Origin: Pictodentalium vernedei | Taxonomy: Eukaryota > Mollusca > Scaphopoda > Dentaliida > Dentaliidae | Reading direction: 5' to 3' | Length of the DNA: 64,000 bases | Assembly (NCBI GenBank): GCA_031216915.1 | Contig: CM062296.1 | Span: 63,878,367-63,942,366 of the forward strand | Shown here: positions 11,404 to 25,179 of the stretch, in pieces | How positions within the stretch are numbered: the first letter of the stretch is position 1 | Layout: each line of letters starts with the position of its first letter | Notes under the pieces: model-generated | The model's database searches: none | What the model saw: only the letters and a program-made list of their open reading frames with translations | Told to the model about the DNA's origin: nothing | Made by a program: the position numbers and the translations under genes

Positions 11404-14340
11404 TGAAAGGATATTGATCAATTGTTTTAAGAGGAAGTCTTCCTCTGACTTTATTATCATTCTATATGTGGTCAGTGTACTCGCATTAACTCCTGTTCTG
11501 TATCGTATGATTTCGATGACAATATGGGAAGCGTATGTCACGGTATGTTGTTGGGGATTTGGACACTCCGGTCCTTTCCCCGCAGGGTCACTCTACTTTA
11601 TCAATTTCTATTTCAGACGATCAAGATTAGGGTGATGTATCTGTGATGTCTTCCAACAGTGTGCCTCCGTCGTCACAATTAATGAAGGGCTAGCGGAAAA
11701 GTGCTCATGTAAATATGCCAATTGCCTAAGAGGACCCTAGTAGGTTCGACGGCCTTTGACGTCCGCTAGCTCGCCCGGTGTAGCGTCCATTCACCGAATG
11801 GTTCGGCAGCCGGGTTCGTCCGTTGCGGTCTAGAAGGAATTTTGGGGTGATGCGAGCACTATAAATTAACCTAATGCACACCCAGTGACGGCGGATCGGA
11901 GGGAGAACGCAGGAAGCCTTTTAGTCCGGTTCATAGCTTGTCCCGTCCATCCGGACGGCAAGCGAGAGAGGCCCCTCTCTCGTTCAACAACATCTGGCCC
12001 CAGATGTTGTGGTACAAAATGTGTCGTAAGCGGAGCATACGTCCGTTGCTCGGGACGCTCCGTTGTATAGGCAGTCCGCTGAGACTGCTAAGGCTTCCTC
12101 TTCTCGTCAGCGCACACGACCGCACCTTGGCTGCGTGACCGCCGATATATTACCAGCTTCGCCGATCAAGGATTCTTCGGCGACCAGGTCACACCATCCG
12201 GTAGCCAGGGACACGAGGCCTGCAGACTCCGGATGTTCGCATAGGAAGTGTGCGGGAGTCAACGTACACAGAGCTTCCGGCGGCAATGCATCGTAAGACC
12301 GCTACTGCACAGGCCTCGGGAACGGACGTGCTTTCCTTAATAGCAGAGTTTATCGCAGCATCCCAGCATCAACTGAATCTGTCGCATATATTTTATCCGA
12401 CGATGCTGGGTCGGGACGCTCCGCGGAAGCGGGTGCGGACGTCCGAAAGTTTCATCTGGTCCGACGGGATACCGAAAGGGATTCGGAGGATTTCGAGCTT
12501 TCCCTTTCGGAACAACATATGCTGTTGTGTATGTCATCTGACTTGGTCTTCTACAGCTTCTTTCGTCGGACCAGAATGCTGCGATGCCGGATAAGAAACT
12601 GATAGCGTCGGTGGACTTAGAAATTTTTGGTTCGGTTCAGGGACATCGTCCCTCAGTTCCGACATAGTCCAATAATGTCACACAAACTTTCGAATTATTG
12701 AACGACGCTATATATATTATTATTTTATGCTTGCTAACCAAGCATTTCTGGTTTCTTGTTCGAAGAGTTATGGAGATGTCTTTCAAAAGTGTGCCTCTGT
12801 CGTCATAGTTAATGAAGAGTTAGCGGCAATAAGTGCTCATGGAATATGTCTATCACCTACGGAGTGACATTCGCTAGCTCACCCGGTGTAGCGTACATTC
12901 ATCGAATGGTTCGGCTGCCGGGTTCGTCCGTTGCGGTCTAGGAAGGAGATTTGGGTGATGCGAGCACTTTAATTACTTTAGTACTCACCCAGTGACGGCA
13001 GATTGAGGACAGATCGGAGGAAGCCTGTTAGTCCGGTTCCTGGCTTGTCCAGGTCCGTCCGGGCTGTGAGCGAGAGAGGTCCCTCTCTCGTCCAACAACA
13101 TAGGGGACCGCATGTTGTGGTTCAGATATTTTACATTCGGAGCATATGTCCGTTGGTCGGGACGCTCCGTTACTATATTGACAATCCGAGAGACTGTCTT
13201 TAATGCTTCCTCATCCTCACAGCAGGGCACACGACCGCACATTGGCTACGTGACCTCGAGTATCCGATCAGTTTCGGCATTCAGTGATTCCACGGCGAAT
13301 AGGTCGCGCCATCCGGTAGCCAAGGGACACGAGGCCTATACACTCCGTTCGTTCGCATATTGGTAGTATGCACGGGGGTAACGATCACGGAGCTTCCAGC
13401 GGCAATGCATCGCAAGACCGCTTCTCCTCAGGCCTCAGTGACGGACGTGCTATCCGAGTTAGCACAGTTGTTTCGCAGCATCCCAGCAATTGACAGTTTC
13501 TCAGTCGAATCAGGAATTATCCGACGGCGCTGGGTCGGTGCGGTCCGCGGTTGCATCAGGTACGGACGACCGAACGCTTTATAGGGTCCGACAGGATGGC
13601 GAAAGGGATTCGAAAGATTTCGAATTTTCCCTTTAGTAGTATCGGAAGATGCCTTTCATATCTTCTGGCATTATCTTCCAGTGATTATTATTTCGGACTT
13701 CATTGCTGCGATCTTGGATAAGAGACTTATAGCGTCATTGGACTCGGATTTTTCGATCGGTTCAGGGACATTGTCCCTGACTTACCGACGCAGTCCAATA
13801 TTGTCATTACAACATGTGTTTTATTTTTCGACGCTATATATATATATACAAGCCTGCTACTAAGCATGATAGTTTAGTCTCTTGTCCGCGTTGCTCATTT
13901 CTGCCATTTTATCATTTATACAAATAGTTTATTTTGGCAGAGCAGGGCATACCGAGAGTTCATATGCGTCTAGACGGTGTGATTAAAGACTGCATATATT
14001 CTTTTTCGCCGTTTATGTCTTTTCCAATTTCAATGTTGGGAACGACATTATGTATAGTAGACTTAACTTAGACGCTTTATTATACGTAATCCGCCTTACT
14101 GAGGCGTTATCATTACGTCTTCAAGAAAAGATTTACGGGATATTATTCTCAATGTAATTTCTTTTGAGGGCAGTAGTTTCTTCATGTATAACTCCGCCCT
14201 TCAGTGGCTGATTGGAGTTAGTTAGACGTGACGCAGCCCTAGCTACATCCACACGCGTGGATAGTAAGGTTAAGAACTCTCTCAGAGTCGCTTCGTTCTC
14301 GAAGGAGCTTCTCTTCGACGGCAACTTTTCGGCAATCCAT
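11404..14340 (+). pseudogene. duplicated gag-like remnant of DIRS copy 2
   Basis: The aligned start codon is TTG (CACATTGAAAGG) where copy E has ATG. The cysteine-rich N-terminal region is recognisable but frame-shifted. The block from about 11644 is repeated from about 12775; both match E from about 51952 to 53059. No frame covers more than a small part. The 3' edge near 14340 is the shared RT-deletion junction. Confidence 0.85.
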
Positions 14341-16260
14341 GAATTGCTCGATTTACACGTTCTCTTGTCTATATAGTGTTACAAGAGATTCAGACTGGGG
14401 CAAACATTCGGTGGTTGACTCAGAGAGTGCCGCCGCAGTTGCCGGACCCGAGTGTGGCTGTTATGACGGTTGCCAGTCAAACAGATTGGGATATAATACT
14501 GATCCCTACGGATTCGAAGTGCCAGGGTCTTTGGGTTCCGCAGTCTTTTAGCAATCAGTTTTCTTCCGCGGAATAATGTTTTTTAGGCTTACTTTATGTC
14601 ATTGCATGAACATTATTCAGAAACGCATGCCCAAATTCCTGTCCTTTAATTCGACAGTAGTGACGTATCTCCGGAACCAGGGAGGCACTCTTTCGTTTCC
14701 GTTATTCAGTTTAATGGAAAGAATCCGTCTGTTGGTTATAGTACACCAAGTTCAGTTTTGGTCCGTCATATTCCGGGTCGTCTGATTGTTTTATCGGACT
14801 CCCGTTCTCTTACGGGTCGCTTGTTGCTGTCAGAATGGACTCTCAACAAACAAGTATTCAATCAGATTTGCTATCTATGGGAGCGCCCAATGATGATTTA
14901 TTTATGACACAGCTTGCTAATCAATTGCAGACGTATGTGTTGGCTTGTCCAGATCTCTGAGCTAATATTGTTAACGCTCTATTGATCTATAGGACGGAAT
15001 GATAGGATACGCGTATCCTCCGGCGCTGTTGTTTTAGCAGGTATTGCTAAGATAAACAACCACAATACATTTCTGTTGATAGCATCTCTATCTTCACAGA
15101 GATCATGAGTAATTTACTCTCTTGTCTACTGTGGGTCTTAACGTGAAATCTTCCTCTATGTGAGGATCTTTTTCACTGGGTAAATCGTGTCATCTTTATC
15201 ACAACCAGCAAGGTCGCAACCTTCATGTATTCTGTTGTGTGATCCGTATTGCATTGTAAGCACTGTACTGGACGAGCTTTGGACGCGATTTCTTACTATA
15301 GGAGATCCTCTTCTTCGCTATTCTATGCGGCTAAAGTGGAGGCTCTTCCGTCGTGGTGTAGGGATCATTATGTTCATATTGTTGATCCCTCCATACTACT
15401 CATTGCTATTTTTTAGTATACTTGTTTCACAAGATCTACTGCAGCCTGTTATTATTTAGGTTATAGGTTTATGTTACCTCATACCTATGCACTCTACGAT
15501 AGTTTACAATTGAGTCTTTTGTCTCTTTATCTAAGTCAGTTAGTAACTTTTTGATAAATAGACTTAGAATCTTTAGATTAAATTCCTATACGGATTTTAA
15601 CTTCGGTTCTTATTTAGCTAAGTAATCATTTGAGCCTCTGGAAACAGTAGTTTTCAAATTCTGACCTTTTAGACAGTAATTCTGTTGGTTTCTCTTTTAC
15701 TGTAGAGTCAGTGAGTTTCATGCACTATCGATGGATGATTTTCACTTTCATAGTTTCGGAATCAATACTTCCGTTACTATTTAGGTTGGATTGTTGCATA
15801 AGAGTTAGGCTCCTATTATCCGGAACCTATTATTTTAAGGTCCTTCCATCTTCGTATGGGCATAGACCTTTACTCTTTCCGGGTACAGTTTATGTATTTA
15901 TAAACAGATATCTGTTTATTACTATGGGCGTAAGCTTCTTCTGTCCTTGATGTCTAGTAGAAGGACGTTACGCTCCATTTTATTGTTAATGGATTCTATT
16001 AACTATCGGTACTGCTTATGGTATATCATTGACTTAGCAGTTGTGCTTAAGATTTCGGCTCATGAAGTAAGAGTTCTTCTACTTCTTGGGCTTACATTAA
16101 TAGTGTCGCTATTATAGATTTTTGAAGGCCACTCATTGCGCTCAGCCATCCACATTCATGAATTTTATCTCAGAAAGAACGAGTCCATTTCTGAAGGCCT
16201 CTATTGTTAGGTCTATTATCTACTGCTCAGAATGTCATTCACTTAACAGTTGCTACTATA
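14341..16260 (+). pseudogene. RNase H and recombinase remnant of DIRS copy 2
   Basis: This matches copy E from about 54813 to 56758. The RNase H start region is near 14400-14560, and the recombinase region runs from about 15190 to 16260. Stops and indels are scattered and mostly shared with copy 3. Confidence 0.8.
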
Positions 16261-17903
16261 GCTAGGTAGGCTGTCTGTTTCGGCAGTGTCTCCGTTCGGC
16301 TGTCCTCTTCGCTCTGGGCTATTTGACCCAGGGCAAGAAAAAGGGGGGGGGGGGAGGGTGTTCCCTTGGGTCACCTGTTTTACTATGAAAACAAGGGGAT
16401 ACCTCCTCCGGAGTTAGTAATTCTGAGCTGTTATTGGGATGGTTGTTTAGTGAGAAGTTTAGGTTTTTAAAATTCATTCAAGTCTTAGTTTTTAAAGTAT
16501 AGCTTTTGAATATTGCATATGTCAACGGACATGATTATGCAATCCTCAGACACTTTTAGGAGTATAAGAGTCTCTTTTCTCTAGACTTACTTTATTTATT
16601 GGCTTACTTTAAAAATTATTACTATAAGGATTATATTGGATATTAATAGAGTACATGGATGTATGAAGCTCAATTTTGGAAGGTGTTGTATCTTTCTAAT
16701 TTATCATAAATAAGAAAGATACATGTAAGGCCTATTACTTCTTTTTCCCTACAGGGGATGACTCTATTTTATTTTATTGAGTGTATTCCATTTTGCTCTA
16801 TGTCCTTGGCCCTCCAGCCTTTTTACTATTCAGCTATGTCTGGGTCATTGGTACAGTATAAAAATGTTAAAAAATTTATAGTAATTTATATATTTTTTAT
16901 ACTTACCAATGACCCAGACGGGGATGGCCCTCCCAGGAGTTGGGAACTCTTGCCTCCCCGCTGAGTACATAGCGCTTACCAGGCACTGGTTATTAGAATG
17001 ATTAATGGCGCCAATTTCAGAACGTCCTTGACACTGCGCATGCGCAGTAGGGGCGAAGTGTGGAGGGCCTTTCAGGACATGTTTTCTTTAGTTTTAGATG
17101 CAAATTTTGGGGATTGGGGGGCAAAATTTGTGTTTGGCCCTATATTTTAAGAGTTAGCACCAGCTATGTCTGGGTCATTGGTAAGTATAAAAAATATATA
17201 AATTACTATAAATTTTTTAACTTTGTTGTCATTCTTGTTATCAAGTTACACTGATTTTTCCGTGTTTTCCTCTCTCCCTTTCCTTTAAGTCCCCTCTTGC
17301 TATTCTCCCATGCTTTTGGCATAATTTCTGTAATTATTATTACTAAAATTTCTTGGGAGTTTTAGCTGAATAACAGAATGAATTCTGTTTTTTTCCCCAT
17401 GTTTACGTCTTCACCTATGGGTGGTTAGGCGTTGTGTTCTGCATCTACCATCTGATGTTCTGCAGTTTCTTCCCTGGAAGTCTCTGTTTTGCATCAGATA
17501 GTATATTATTGGTAACTGATTTCGGGCCTGGGTGCCTGGAGTCTTATTTTAGTGTTTTTACACTTATTGTTTACATTTACAACAGCCCTCTGTGTGAGGG
17601 GGGATTTCTTGAATATAATATCTTGATGTTAATTTAATCATAACTAGATACATTATTATTGTTCGAAAGTGTTGCATAAATTGTTTAAAATATTTTTAAA
17701 ATTTTTGTCCACACTTAGGCTTGGGATCCATTGGGGCTCTACGTTACTTTTCAGAAACTTGGGCTGTTCTGAAAAAATATTTTTTCAAAATATTTTGATT
17801 TCAATAATTTTTTCTATGTTAATGGATCATATTATTATGTATTTTGATTGTCAGGGGTTGGTGTGAGTACCAGGACTTTGTTTTCTTTTCACATTGAAAG
17901 GAT

Positions 17904-20820
17904 TTTTGATCAATTGTAATAAGAGGAAGTCTTCCTCTGACTTTTATAATCATTCTATATGTAGTCAGTGTACTCGCACTAACTCCTGTTCTGTATGTGA
18001 TGATTTCGATGACAATATGGGAAGCGTATGTCACGGTATGTTAGTGGGGAATTGGACATTCCGGTCCTTTCCCCGCAGGGTCACTCTACTTTATCAATTT
18101 CTATTTCAGACGATCAAGATTAGGGTGATGTATCCGTGATGTCTTCCAACAGTGTGCCTCCGTCGTCACAATTAATGAAGGGCTAGCGGAAAAGTGCTCA
18201 TATAAATACGCCAATTGCCTAAGAGGACCCTAGTAGGTTCGACGGCCTTTGACGTCCGCTAGCTTGCCCGGTGTAGCGTCCATTCATCGAATGGTTCGGC
18301 AGCCGGGTTCGTCCGTTGCAGTCTAGAAGGAGTTTTGGGGTGATGCAAGCACTATAAATCAACCAAATGCACACCCAGTGACGGCGGATTAGAGGGAGAT
18401 CGGAGGAAGCCTTTTAGTCCGGTTCCTAGCTCGTTCAGGTCCATCCGGACGGCGAGCGAGAGAGGCCCCTCTCTTGTACAACAACATCTGGCCCCAGATG
18501 TTGTGGTACAAAATGTTTTGCATTTGGAGCATACGTCCGCCGCTCGGGACGCTCCGACATATAGTCAGTCCGGAGAGACTGTCAATAAGGCTTCCTCATT
18601 CTCAGGGTAGCGCACACGACCGCTCTTGGCTACATGACCTCGGATATCCAGTCAGCTTTGCCAGTCAGAGAATCATCGGCGACCAGGTCACACCATCCGG
18701 TAGCCAGGGACACGAGGCCTGCAGACTCCGGACGTTCGCATAGGAAAGTGTGCGGGAGTCAACGTACATGGAGCTTCCGGCGGCAATGCATCGTAAGACC
18801 GCTACTGCACAGGCCTCGGGGACGGACGTGCTATCCTAAATAGCACAGCTTATCACAGCATCCCAGCAACAACTGAATCTGTCGCATAATGTATTATCCG
18901 ACGATGCTGGGTCGGGACGCTCCGCGGAAGCGGGTACGGACGTCCGAAAATTTCATCCGGTCCGACGGGATACCAAAAGGGATTCGGAGGATTTTGAGCT
19001 TTCCCTTTCGGAACAACATATGCTGTTGTGTATGTCATCTGACTTGATCTGCGATGCCGGATAAGAAACTGATAGCGTCGGTGGACTTAGAAATTTTTGG
19101 TTCGGTTCAGAGACATCGTCCCTCAGTTCCGACATAGTCCAATAATGTCACACAAACTTTCAAATTATTGAACGACGCTATATATTTATTATTATATGCT
19201 TGCTATTACCAAGCATTTCTGGTTTCTTGTTCGCAAAAGTTACGGAGATTTCTTTCAAAAGTGTGCCTCTGTCGTCATAGTTAATGAAGAGCTAGCGGCA
19301 ATAAGTGCTCATGGAATATGTCTATCGCCTAAGAGGTCCCTTGTAGGATCGACGGAGTGACATTCGCTAGCTCACCCGGTGTAGCGTACATTCATCGAAT
19401 GGTTCGGCTGCCGGGTTCGTCCGTTGCGGTCTAGGAAGGAGATTTGGGTGATGCGAGCACTATAATAACTTTAGTACTCACCCAGTGACGGCGGATTGTG
19501 GACAGATCGGAGGAAGCCTGTTAGTCCGGTCCCTGGCTCGTCCAGGTCCGTCCGGGCTGTGAGCGAGAGAGGTCCCTCTCTCGTCCAACAACATAGGGGA
19601 CCGCATGTTGTGGTTCAGATATTTTACATTCGGAGCATATGTCCGCCGCTCGGGACGCTCCGTTATATTGACAGTCCGAGAGACTGTCGATAATGCTTCC
19701 TCATCCTCACAGCAGTGCACACGACCGCACATTGGCTACGTGACCTCGAGTATCCGGCCAGCTTCGTCTTTCAGTGATTCCACGGCGAACAGGTCCGGTA
19801 GCCGAGGGACACGAGGCCTGTACACTCCGGTCGCTCACATAATAGAAGTATACACGGGGTAACGAACACGGAGTTTCCAGCGGCAATGCATCGTAAGACC
19901 GCTTCTCCACAGGCCTCAGTGACGGATGTGCTTTCCAAGTTAGCACAGTTTTTCGCAGCATCCCAGCAATCGACAGTTTCTCGGTCGGATCAGGAATTAT
20001 CCGACGGCGCTGGGTCGGTGCGCTCCGCGGTTGCGTTAGGTTCGGACGACCAAACGCTTTATAGGGTCCGACAGGATGGCGAAAGGGATTCGGACGATTT
20101 TGAGTTTTCCCTTTCGGAACAACGGAAGCTGCCATACATTTCTTCCGGCATTATCTTCCAGTGGTTGTTCCTTCGGACTACATTGCTGCGATGTTGGATA
20201 AGAGACTTATAGCGTCATTGGACACGGAATTTTGGATCGGTTCAGGGACATTGTCCCTGACTTACCGACACAGTCCAATAATGTCATTAGAACATGTGTA
20301 TTATTTATCGACGCTATATATATATATATAAGCTTGCTACCAAGCATGATAGTTTAGTTTCTTGTCCGCAATGCTCATTTCTGCCTTTTTCATTTATAGG
20401 AATAATTTATTTTGGCAGAACAGGGCATACCGAGAGTTCATATGCGTCTAGACGGCGTGGTTAAAGATTGTAAATTATCTTTTTCGCCGTCTATGTTTTT
20501 TCCAACCACAATGTTGGAAACGACAATGATGTCTAATAGACTTAACTTAGACACTTTATCATACGTAATCCACCTTACTGAGGCGTTATCATTATGTCTT
20601 CAAGAGAAAGAATTCCGGGATATGATCCTCAATGTGATTTCTTTTGAGGGCAGTAGTTTGTTCACGTATAACTCCGCCCTTCAGTGGCTACCTGGAGTTG
20701 GTTAGACGTGACGCAGCCCTAGCTACATCCACGCGCGTGGATAGTAAGGTGAAGAACTCTCTCAGAGTCGCTTCGGTCTCGGAGAAGCTTCTCTTCGACG
20801 GCAACTTTTCAGCAATCTAT
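17904..20820 (+). pseudogene. duplicated gag-like remnant of DIRS copy 1
   Basis: The start-codon position again reads TTG. The cysteine-rich N-terminus and two tandem gag blocks can be followed but are shifted and stopped repeatedly. Some second-block sequence is closer to copy A than to copies 2 and 3, suggesting two subgroups of the defective family. Confidence 0.8.
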
Positions 20821-22740
20821 GAATTGCTCGATTTACACGTTCTCTTGTCTATCTAGTGTAGCAAGAGATTCAGACTGGGGCAAACATTCGGTGGTTGACT
20901 CAGAGAGTGCCACTGCAGTTGCCGGATCCGAGTTTTATAATTATGACGGTTGCCAGTCAAACAGGTTGGGATGCAGTATTGATCCCAACGGATTCAAAGT
21001 GCCAGGGTCTTTGGGTTCCGCAGTCTCTAGGCAAGCACTTATCTTCCACGGAATAATGTTTTTTTAGGCTTGCTTTATGTTATTGGATGAACATTATTCA
21101 GAAACGCATGTCCAAATCCTGTCCGATAATACGACAGTAGTGGCGTATCTCCGGAACCAGGGAGGCACTCATTCGTTTCCGTTATTCAATTTAATGGAAA
21201 GAATCCTTCTGTTTGTTATAGTACACCAAGTTCTGCTTCGGTCCGTCATATTCCGGGTCGTCTGATTGTATTACCGGACTCCCTTTCACTTATGGGTCGC
21301 TTGTTGCCGTCAGAATGGACTCTCAACAAACAAGTATTCAATCAGATTTGCTATCAATGGGAGCGCCCAATGATAATTTATTTACGACACAACTTGCTAA
21401 TCAATTGCAGACGTATGTGTTTACATGTCCGGATCTCTGAGCTTATGTTGTTAACGCTCTATTGATCTAATAGGACGGAATGATAGGATATGCGTATCCT
21501 CCTGCGCTGTTGTTTCAGCAAGTATTGCTAAGATAAACAACCACAGTACATTTCTGTTGATAGCATCTCTGTCTTCACAGAGACCGTGGGTAAATTTACT
21601 CTGAGGTCTACTGTGGGACTTAACGCGAAAACTTCCTCCATGAGAGGATCTTTTTTCGCTGGGAAAAATCGTGTCATCTTCATCACAACCCGCAAGGTCT
21701 CAACCTTCACGTATTCCGTTGTGTGGTCCTTATTGCATTGTAAGCATTGTACTGGACGAGCTTTGGATGCGATTTCTTACTGTAGGAGAACCTCTTCTTC
21801 GCTATTCTATGCGGCTAAAGTGGAGGCTCTTCCGTCGTTGGTGTAGGGATCACTATGTTGATATTGTTGATCCCTCCATACTAGTCATTGCAACTTTCTA
21901 GTATACTTGTTTGACAAGATCTACTGCAGCCTGTTACTATTAGGGTTATAGGTTTATGTTATCTCATACCTATGCACTCTATGATAGTTTACAATTGAGT
22001 CTTATGTCTCTTTATCTAAGTCAGTTAGTAACTTTTCGATAAATAGACTTAGAATCATTAGATTAAATTTCTATACGGAATTTAACTTTGGTTCTTATTT
22101 AGCTAAGTAATCATTTGAGCCTCAGGAAACAGTAGTTTTCAAATTCTGACCTTTTAGACAGTAATTCTGTTGGCTTCTCTTTTACTGAGGAGTCAGTGAG
22201 CTTCATGCACTATCGGGGGATGATTGTCACTTTCATAGTTTCGGAATCACTACTTCCTTTACTATTTATGTTGGATTTTTGCATAAGAGTCAGGCTCCTA
22301 ATAAATATCCGGAACCTATTGTTATTAAGGTCCTTCCGTCTTCGTACGGGCATAGGCCTTTACTCTGTCCGGTTAGAGTTTTCGTATTTTTAAACAGATA
22401 TCTGTTTATTACTACGGGCGTAAGCTTCTTCTGTCTTTGATGCCTAATAGAAGGACGTTACGCTCCATTCTATTGCTAATGGATTCAATTAACTATCGAT
22501 ACTGCTTATGGTATATCATTGACTCAGCAGTTGTGTTTGAGATTTCGGCTCATGAAGTAAGAGTTCTTCTACATCTTGGGCTTACATTAATAGTGTCGCT
22601 ATTATAGATTTTTGAAGGCTGCTCATTGCGCTCAGCCATCCACATTCATGAATTTTTTTCTCAGAAATATCGAGTCCATTTCTGGAGGCCTCTATTGTTA
22701 GGTCTGTTATCTACTGCCCAGAATGTCATTCACTTAACAG
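20821..22740 (+). pseudogene. RNase H and recombinase remnant of DIRS copy 1
   Basis: Collinear with copy E from about 54813 to 56758. Short frames retain pieces such as the RNase H N-terminal region (20880-21060) and the recombinase N-terminal segment (21671-21901). No intact recombinase remains. Confidence 0.8.
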
Positions 22741-23713
22741 TTGCTACTATAGCTAGGTAGGCTGTCTGTTTCGGCAGTGACTCCATTCTGCTGCCCTCTT
22801 CGCTCTGGGCTATTTCACCCAGGGCAAGAAAAGGGGGGGGGGGGGAGGGTGTTCCCTTGGGTCACCTGTTTTACTATGAAAACAAGGGGATACCTCCTCC
22901 GGAGTTAGTAATTCTGAGCTGTTATTGGGATGGTTTTTTAGTGAGAAGTTTATGTTCTAAAAATTCATTCAGGACTTAGTTTTTAAAGTATAGCTTTTGA
23001 ATATAGCACATGTCAACGGTCGTTATTATACAATCCTCAGACACTTCTAAGAAGTATAAAGAGTCTCTATTCTCTAGACTTACTTTATTTATTGGCTTAC
23101 TTTAAAAATTATTAGTATAAGGATTATACTAGATATTAATAGAGTACATGGATGTAGCATGCTCAATTTTGGAAGGTGTTGTATCTTTCTGATTTATCAT
23201 AAATATGAAAGATACATGTAAGGCCTAATACTTCTTTTTCCCTAGAGGGGATGACTCTATTTTATATATTGAGCGTATTCCAGCTTGCTCTATGTCCTTG
23301 GCCCTCCAGCCTTTTTACTATTCAGCTATGTCTGGGTCATTGGTACAGTATAAAAATGTTAAAAAATTTATAGTAATTTATATATTTTTTATACTTACCA
23401 ATGACCCAGACGGGGATGGCCCTCCCAGGAGTTGGGAACTCATACCTCCCCGCTGAGTACATAGCGCTTACCAGGCACTGGTTATAAGAATGATTAATGG
23501 CGCCAATTTCGGAACGTCCTTGACACTGCGCATGCGCAGTAGAGGTGAAGTGTGGAGGGCCATTCAGGACATGTTTTCTTTGGTTTTAGATGCAAATTTT
23601 GGGGATTGGGGGGCAAAATTTGTGTTTGGCCCTATATTTTAAGAGTTAGCACCAGCTATGTCTGGGTCATTGGTAAGTATAAAAAATATATAAATTACTA
23701 TAAATTTTTTAAC

Positions 23714-24765
23714 TTTTGAGTTATCAGATGAGAATGTTATACAAGGTTTGTGTGTCCATTTTTCACTCTTCGTAATGCGTCATCGCTCTTTTGACAAAAA
23801 AATATGCGGATGGAAATTTACCTCTCCCCTCGGCAATTGCCGAGCCATTGCATTCAGATACCAAAAGCATCTAATGCTCGGTGTGTACAGCAGGAGCAAT
23901 CTGAGGAGGGGAGGGGGGGGTGGAGGTGGTATTAAATGGAGCCTTGAAATGTGCTACCAAATGGAGCCTCCTGTGGCTTTTTGGGAGCAATGCACTTGTT
24001 TTTTTCTGACAGCAAAAATGTTCCCTTTTTGACAGCATGTTCAAATTGCCCCAAATCCCAGTTCATCGGAGGATATTTTGTCGTTTTGTTTCTAAATATA
24101 ATGACTGGCTTCTTTGGTTCATGTATATACTCTAATCTAAAATGTACCAACACTGATTGATTATTTAAGTAATTCAAATTCTGTTTAAAGAGGTTATCTG
24201 TGTTATTGTATTCAAATTATTCTTTTAACTTTATGGGGGCCTTCATAGTATAATCGTATTTGCATATTAAATAAACTCTCCTTGAAATGACCAATGATAA
24301 AAATCACTCCATTCGGCATGATATTGAAAGAGCCATGTGGTTTCTGACAGAAATAAAACAAATATCAAACTACCAAAATGATCGCATACTTCACCTAAAT
24401 GAAATATCTATGGATCTGTCGGCCACTATCAATAATTTCTAAGTATATGTTTGAGTGCAATTTAAAACAAAACTGTTGCACACTATACTTGCACAATGAA
24501 TGGGTTACAGTGATTTAAATGAGCAACTTTTACTTGTGGAAATATTTTTATGATCCGCATAATTTTTTAGGGTTGGCTGGGTTACCCTAAACATAGGTAT
24601 TTTGGGGTGGAAGGTGGGGTGAAATTTTGCAACTTTACTCCTGCGGTCATTGTTACCACGGCATTTTCTTCTGTATTGTGCTGAGGGTGCATTGCCCAGA
24701 CTGAGTTTGACATTTTTCAGTTTCATCTCGTCCTTAGTTGAACTACCGAAGACATACGCTGATGG
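23714..24765. other. intergenic, no feature recognised
   Basis: This is unique-looking AT-rich sequence after DIRS copy 1. There is a G-rich stretch near 23907-23922. A minus-strand frame at 24505-24801 matches nothing I know and lacks codon-like regularity. About 24590-24670 is weakly related to 4116-4170. Confidence 0.4.
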
Positions 24766-24856
24766 AATTCTTTGGATAACCATGTTTAATCGGTTAATCA
24801 TGGTTATTGGACATGGTTGATCGGTTATGGAAATCCTGTAACTGTTTCAGCCCTAC
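24766..24856 (-). mobile_element. hAT-like terminus fragment
   Basis: The sequence has AATCGGTTAATCATGG and GATCGGTTATGG tracts and ends CTGTTTCAGCCCTA, the reverse complement of the TAGGGCTGAAACTG terminus of the hAT element at 28675-29145. I could not find the matching left end or a target duplication, so this is only one end. Confidence 0.45.
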
Positions 24857-24971
24857 TTCTTGTAAAAAGTTGGGGAGTGGAGGGGGGGGGGGGGGGTGGG
24901 GGGGGGGGGGTTGACAGCTACTGTCTCCATAGTATTACAGTGATTTCCCTACAATATAGTTTTTTCTTTAA

Positions 24972-25095
24972 CCCTTTACCTAACACGAAGGGCAAACAAA
25001 ATTCTTGAATAACTATTTTTTTAATTTTTTGTGTAAAAAACATTGCTTTTGACCCCTCTTTGGAACAAGCTCTGTGAGCTGGTTGGGTGGGTAAG
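24972..25095. mobile_element. half of a piggyBac-like short element
   Basis: It begins TTAA followed by CCCTTTACCTAACACG. It contains the AATTCTTGAATAAC and TGACCCCTC segments seen in the complete element at 27769-28002. Only one half with part of the central hairpin is present; the other arm is missing or too diverged. Confidence 0.55.
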
Positions 25096-25179
25096 GATTT
25101 CTGGACATCTACACCTATCATCTCTATTGATAATCATATTCCATTTCTGTAAACCATTTAGGCCACACAAAATAGATGT

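Larger units (their letters stand above)
10304..17221 (+). mobile_element. DIRS copy 2, complete ends, non-autonomous, inside copy 1
   Basis: The left ITR is about 10304-10504, the right ITR 16995-17221, and the internal complementary region 16832-16919 with its junction at 16865/16866. The two ITRs appear to differ at only one position (GTTCCGAAA versus GTTCTGAAA), so the insertion is young. Despite this, gag, RNase H and recombinase are broken by many stops and RT is deleted. The gag region holds two blocks of about 1.13 kb in tandem (11644-12774 and 12775 to about 13890). Copy 3 is nearly identical and shares these defects. It inserted between CCAT and TTTG with no target duplication. Length is about 6.9 kb. 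Confidence 0.93.
17222..23713 (+). mobile_element. DIRS copy 1, main part, non-autonomous
   Basis: This resumes copy 1 at TTTGTTGTC, directly after the terminus of copy 2. It contains a leader, gag with two tandem blocks (about 18138-19245 and 19246 onward), the RT-deletion junction near 20820, RNase H and recombinase remnants, a poly-G tract near 22833, an internal complementary region at 23324-23411 and the right ITR at 23487-23713. Its ITRs differ from each other at about two positions by eye. The target was AT^TTT: ATTTAT on the left at 9881-9886 and TTTTGAG on the right at 23714. Confidence 0.92.

Noticed and set aside
24505-24801. 98-aa minus-strand frame with a basic composition
   Set aside because: No recognisable domain, no splice context, and it overlaps a hAT terminus fragment.
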